A DNA stretch of 64,000 nucleotides from Morchella semilibera. Its lineage: Eukaryota > Ascomycota > Pezizomycetes > Pezizales > Morchellaceae. Every line of letters starts with the position of its first letter. The first letter of the stretch is position 1. The stretch is from the NCBI GenBank assembly GCA_009192285.1, contig WBVU01000009.1, positions 2,170,001 to 2,234,000 of the forward strand, in the 5' to 3' direction. The notes beneath the pieces are model-generated. The model did no database searches and was not told where the DNA came from. It was given only the letters and a program-made list of their open reading frames with translations. A program made the position numbers and the translations under genes. Of the stretch, positions 60,721 to 64,000 are shown piece by piece.

Positions 60721-63226
60721 TACTATAAAGTGTGAAGGCCTTCCATTCATGAGAGAGAATGATGTTTGGGTTCTCGATCTCGAGGCCTATCTTGCCTAGT
60801 TATCTTTTCTTATTTTCCGCCATGAATCTTTTCTTATGTCTGTCTGCTAGCCCGCACTCATTGTGTATTGCATAGTTTTCTTTTTGGGGGCTTGCCCGGT
60901 GAATGATGAGGCTCGAGACAGTGAGCGCGCCGGGCTGGCTAGTGTTGCGGAGGGTGAAGAGGTCGTTTCTGTTTTTGATGATGGCGGCGGATGTTGCCGG
61001 CCTGCTGAATGCCCTTTATTGGGCTGGCGGGGTAGTTCTGGGGTTGGTGCGATATTGCCATAGCCTAAGGGCCGGATGCAATTAATGATGTAAGCAAAAA
61101 AAAAACATTATGTATCGCGATTCCTTTGTATAACGACGTGGTTTATTAGTCTGATATTATCAATTCTACACTCGTTTTACCTTTTTCTAAAATTTTACTG
61201 GCAAGATCTGTAGACGTAACACAATTACCAAAGTGACCCCGTAAACCGAGGAATCTTTCACATACGTATATATACGTCATTATCGATCCTACCGTGTTTA
61301 TCATAGCTCTAAGGGCTGTGGCCTGTAGGCTTGGGTCTTCGCCAAAAAATATACATCTTATAATATTAACAACACGTTTTTCCATTATGAGTATAAGTTC
61401 GGGTTGTCTACTAGCGCGTGGCTCGTCGATCAATACATACATGTATACAGCGATAGGAATGATCAGTGGAAAAACAGGGATGTCAGAATTGTACGGAGAA
61501 ATATCTGTGCACCACATAACTGCTTTTTCCATAGATCATGATCATTCTGATCATTCCTGTCGCTGTATGCTGTAGTATGTATTTACATAGATCTAGAAAC
61601 CATCGAAATGTTTTTACAGCCACAGGGATCAGGGTAGGTATGTAAGTACTACATGTAGGCCTAGTATCAGGGATCCTTGCAACATGTTTGAACTGCTATA
61701 TGTAGGGCTGTTACCCACGCGCAGGTTCTGCACAGCTACAAAGCCAGCGCATAGCGCATAGGTCGAGTTTTTGTTTTTCTTCTCATATCTTGCGATTGGG
61801 GCTTCGCGACAGAGTGAAATAGTACAAGTGAAATGGTTGCATTTAGGCAAGGCTGAGAGTCACCGAGCCTGAAACTGAGGTCACGGGCCTGAGGTCACAT
61901 ATATCTAGATTCACCGAGCCTGAGGTCCCTATTACTAGAAATTAGCTGTACGTAGATCCTTCAGAGATGGTTGGTCTGTACATGTGGAGAGCTTAGTAAC
62001 CCAGGGGCCGCGAGTGTTTTGGGTATCACTCGAATATCAAATTAGGGGTCTTCATGCGATCAACTTTTTTTTTTGTTTACATCATTAATTGTCATGCGAT
62101 CAACTTGCTTGTTCAAGACTTCATAACCGTTTTTATTTCTTTGATGCTCATTACCGTAACGTATTGCTTGTGGGTTGTCGGGGGCATGTAGAGCGATCGA
62201 GCTCAGGTAAAATGCTTTACGCTTAAGGGGAGGGGTTTTCGTTATGTATTCCTTTGTACCTACTTTGGAATATAAAATATAAAAATTATCCTGACGCTTG
62301 GGTTGCAACTTCAACGTCGCTTGCGGTGCAACGTTAATTTATTTAACTATATATATCAAGTGATTTTACTGTGATTCCCTATGCTCGGGTTCTAACATGG
62401 GCTATGGAAGGTCACAAAAAATGTAGCGGCTACGTGTGGTCTATCGGTTTTTTTTAAGGCAGGGGCGTGTAGGCACGTGCGGAAACTGCGGATTACGTCT
62501 AGATTTGCGCGCTAATGAGGCCTCAACTATAATGCCAACGGTATCTAGATCTCCGCACGTCTCTTTCTAGAAACTCTACTTGAACCTCTACCCGAAATAA
62601 AGTTCAGGCTGCGGTCGTTGCCGTTACAAAACCCTTACTACAATTCTTGTCTCACATACGACTACATACATGTAACTACTAGTCAGATTAAACGGGGGCC
62701 AGCTGACCACTGAGAGCTCTTTCTTCTTTAGACTTAACGTTGCAATCGTGTAGCTGCAGCTGTCAACTACTCAGGGCCATCTATATGAGATGTGTATAAT
62801 CATATTGTCCAATCCGTTAGTCAGGCCCTTTAGCGTATATTCGCAACCTGTTGATCAATATAATACCTAAATGTATCTATCTGAGCCAGGGCTGGGTCCA
62901 CTCAAGCCATCGAACACAGTACATTCACAACCAAACTGCAACCCCGGACATGGCCCACAATTTCTCCCGCCTCGTACCCACGAACATCAATGATGTAAGG
63001 GCACAGTCTTTCGGTCTTGTGCGTTTTATATATGATGAGAATCTCTATAATTATAACTACACATGGGACATGGGGATAGTTACAAATAAATTCCAGATTA
63101 CTTATAGAAACCATTTTAGTAAAGATTACTGACGCAAAACATAGATATAGCCGTACATAATGTAGCGGGCTCCGCATATCTACTGGTTGGGACCTCAGTT
63201 ATCAGTCTGCTAGGGAAGTACCGCAG
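60721..63226. other. Gene-free interval
   Basis: No gene is supported. The longest frame (61146-61532 minus, 128 codons) has no domain, and such lengths are expected by chance at this base composition. A short Glu/Asp-rich plus-strand frame at 60863-61063 may be a decayed exon. Diverged GTCACCGAGCCTGA repeats lie at 61858-61927. Confidence 0.4.
61858..61927. repeat. Diverged copies of the GGTCACCGGGCCTGA repeat
   Basis: Three imperfect copies, GTCACCGAGCCTGA, GGTCACGGGCCTGA and TTCACCGAGCCTGA, are interspersed with GGTCACATATATCTAG. They relate this site to the clean tandem array at 59026-59100. Confidence 0.6.
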
Positions 63227-63355
63227 TAATTCGTCTCAGCGGACGGTTACAGTCGTCGAAGCTGCCTTTTGCAGCAAGGTTAGGGGGCATTTGTAAGACG
63301 AATGGCTAGGACAAGTAACCTCAACGTCAATATGAGTGTCCGCTGAGACGAATTA
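63227..63355. mobile_element. MITE with 18-bp perfect terminal inverted repeats and TA ends
   Basis: TAATTCGTCTCAGCGGAC (63227-63244) and GTCCGCTGAGACGAATTA (63338-63355) are exact reverse complements. The outermost TA on each side can be the duplicated target of a Tc1/mariner-type insertion, leaving an element of about 125 bp. It has no coding capacity. The arms show no mismatch, so it is probably young. It differs in sequence from the MITE at 9100-9242. Confidence 0.7.
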
Positions 63356-64000
63356 ATGCGATAGAGTTCCCACCTCATCACATACAGTTGGGGAGCTTGT
63401 CTGGCCGCCGTTGGGATCGCTGCTCTGGGTGGCATGTATATGCATGCATGATGCAATCAAGAAATATCTTCTGGCACCAATCATTACTCTGGGGCTCAGA
63501 TCCTTGCTCGATGCACTAGTATCAGAGGTATATAAGCTAGAAGGGATCCCATATCTCGAACCACCATCCCACTTCAAGTCGACTCGAACTGAAGAGTTCA
63601 CCACACCTTCTACCATTTTGTAGACTTGGGTGACGAGACCGCAACTCGGTCTCGCCCCAAGTCACCCGATCCTCCTCTGGTTTTATTCGCTTCTGCTTAT
63701 ATCGCGGAGAGACTACGTTACTCGCGCGTCAATTAGGTTCTGTTTTTGGTCTTAATTGACGCGCGGGGAAGTTTAATTAGTCTCTTACTAGCAGCCTTTG
63801 ATTTCTCTAGCTCTCTATTTCTTTACCAAGGTATTACGGCCCAACCCCTAACCCCCGGCCTTGCGGTCTGGCGTGTGATTATAGTTGCATATATACATGC
63901 CTGTTTTTTTTTTTGCGCTCAAATGAAAGATAGGTTGTTTACCCAGGATCTAGGAAGGGATTGCTAACCAATTGTAATAGGACCATATGGTTTGCTGAAG
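63356..64000. other. Right-edge region with two strong hairpins
   Basis: No gene is supported. Two hairpins lie close together: GACTTGGGTGACGAGACCG (63623-63641) against CGGTCTCGCCCCAAGTC (63647-63663), and CGCGCGTCAATTA (63723-63735) against TAATTGACGCGCG (63753-63765). Confidence 0.5.
63709..63784. repeat. Fold-back hairpin with 7-bp outer and 13-bp inner stem
   Basis: GAGACTA (63709-63715) pairs with TAGTCTC (63778-63784), and CGCGCGTCAATTA pairs perfectly with TAATTGACGCGCG inside it. The loop is T-rich. It may be a tiny fold-back element or an RNA hairpin. Confidence 0.5.

Noticed and set aside
60863-61085. Glu/Asp-rich frame after the zinc-finger gene
   Set aside because: Short, no start context, no domain; possibly a decayed exon but not supportable.
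61146-61532. 128-codon minus-strand ORF
   Set aside because: No recognisable domain, no intron or promoter signals, and one or two frames of this length are expected by chance at this composition.

Overview
The window reads as nuclear DNA of a filamentous ascomycete (Pezizomycotina). Six of the seven protein genes can be modelled fully from sequence. Their introns are 53-66 nt, with GT-AG ends (one GC-AG) and often a CTAAC/CTGAC-like branch site. The families are typical of filamentous fungi: a LaeA-like methyltransferase, a GH6 cellulase, a fungal GPI-phospholipase D, a GPI-anchored PEBP/cupredoxin protein and a Myb/SANT factor. Gene density is low, about one gene per 8-9 kb. That and the abundant low-complexity DNA would suit a large-genome lineage such as Pezizomycetes, but the species cannot be named from this sequence.

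Layout. 1-1205 holds an open frame leaving the left edge on the minus strand (three PPKRQ-type repeats) and a decayed C2H2 zinc-finger gene. 5226-6628 is an intact six-exon LaeA-like methyltransferase with a TATA box and a short uORF. 7041-7441 is a hAT-like non-autonomous element and 9100-9242 a Tc1/mariner-like MITE. 9.3-22.2 kb is mostly homopolymers, microsatellites and G/C tracts around one Ser/Thr-rich gene (13572-14282, minus). 22263-23303 is an F-box-like/ankyrin gene and 25127-26487 (minus) a three-exon GH6 cellulase. 26.6-41 kb has no gene I can defend. 41082-42770 is a four-exon Myb/SANT transcription factor. 42.8-52.4 kb is again gene-free and low-complexity. 52382-55088 (plus, GPI-PLD) and 55757-57260 (minus, PEBP-cupredoxin-GPI) form a convergent pair. 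60011-60720 is an intact three-exon C2H2 gene related to the decayed copy at the left edge. 63227-63784 holds a second TA-flanked MITE and strong hairpins.

Possible functional links. The GPI-PLD next to a predicted GPI-anchored protein suggests a cell-surface module, which is inference from position and family knowledge only. GH6 acts on extracellular cellulose and has CreA-type motifs upstream. The LaeA-like and Myb proteins are likely regulators. No complete autonomous transposon, tRNA, rRNA or CRISPR array was seen. Two short words, TATCACTCG and the palindrome TACATGTA, recur far above chance in non-coding DNA.
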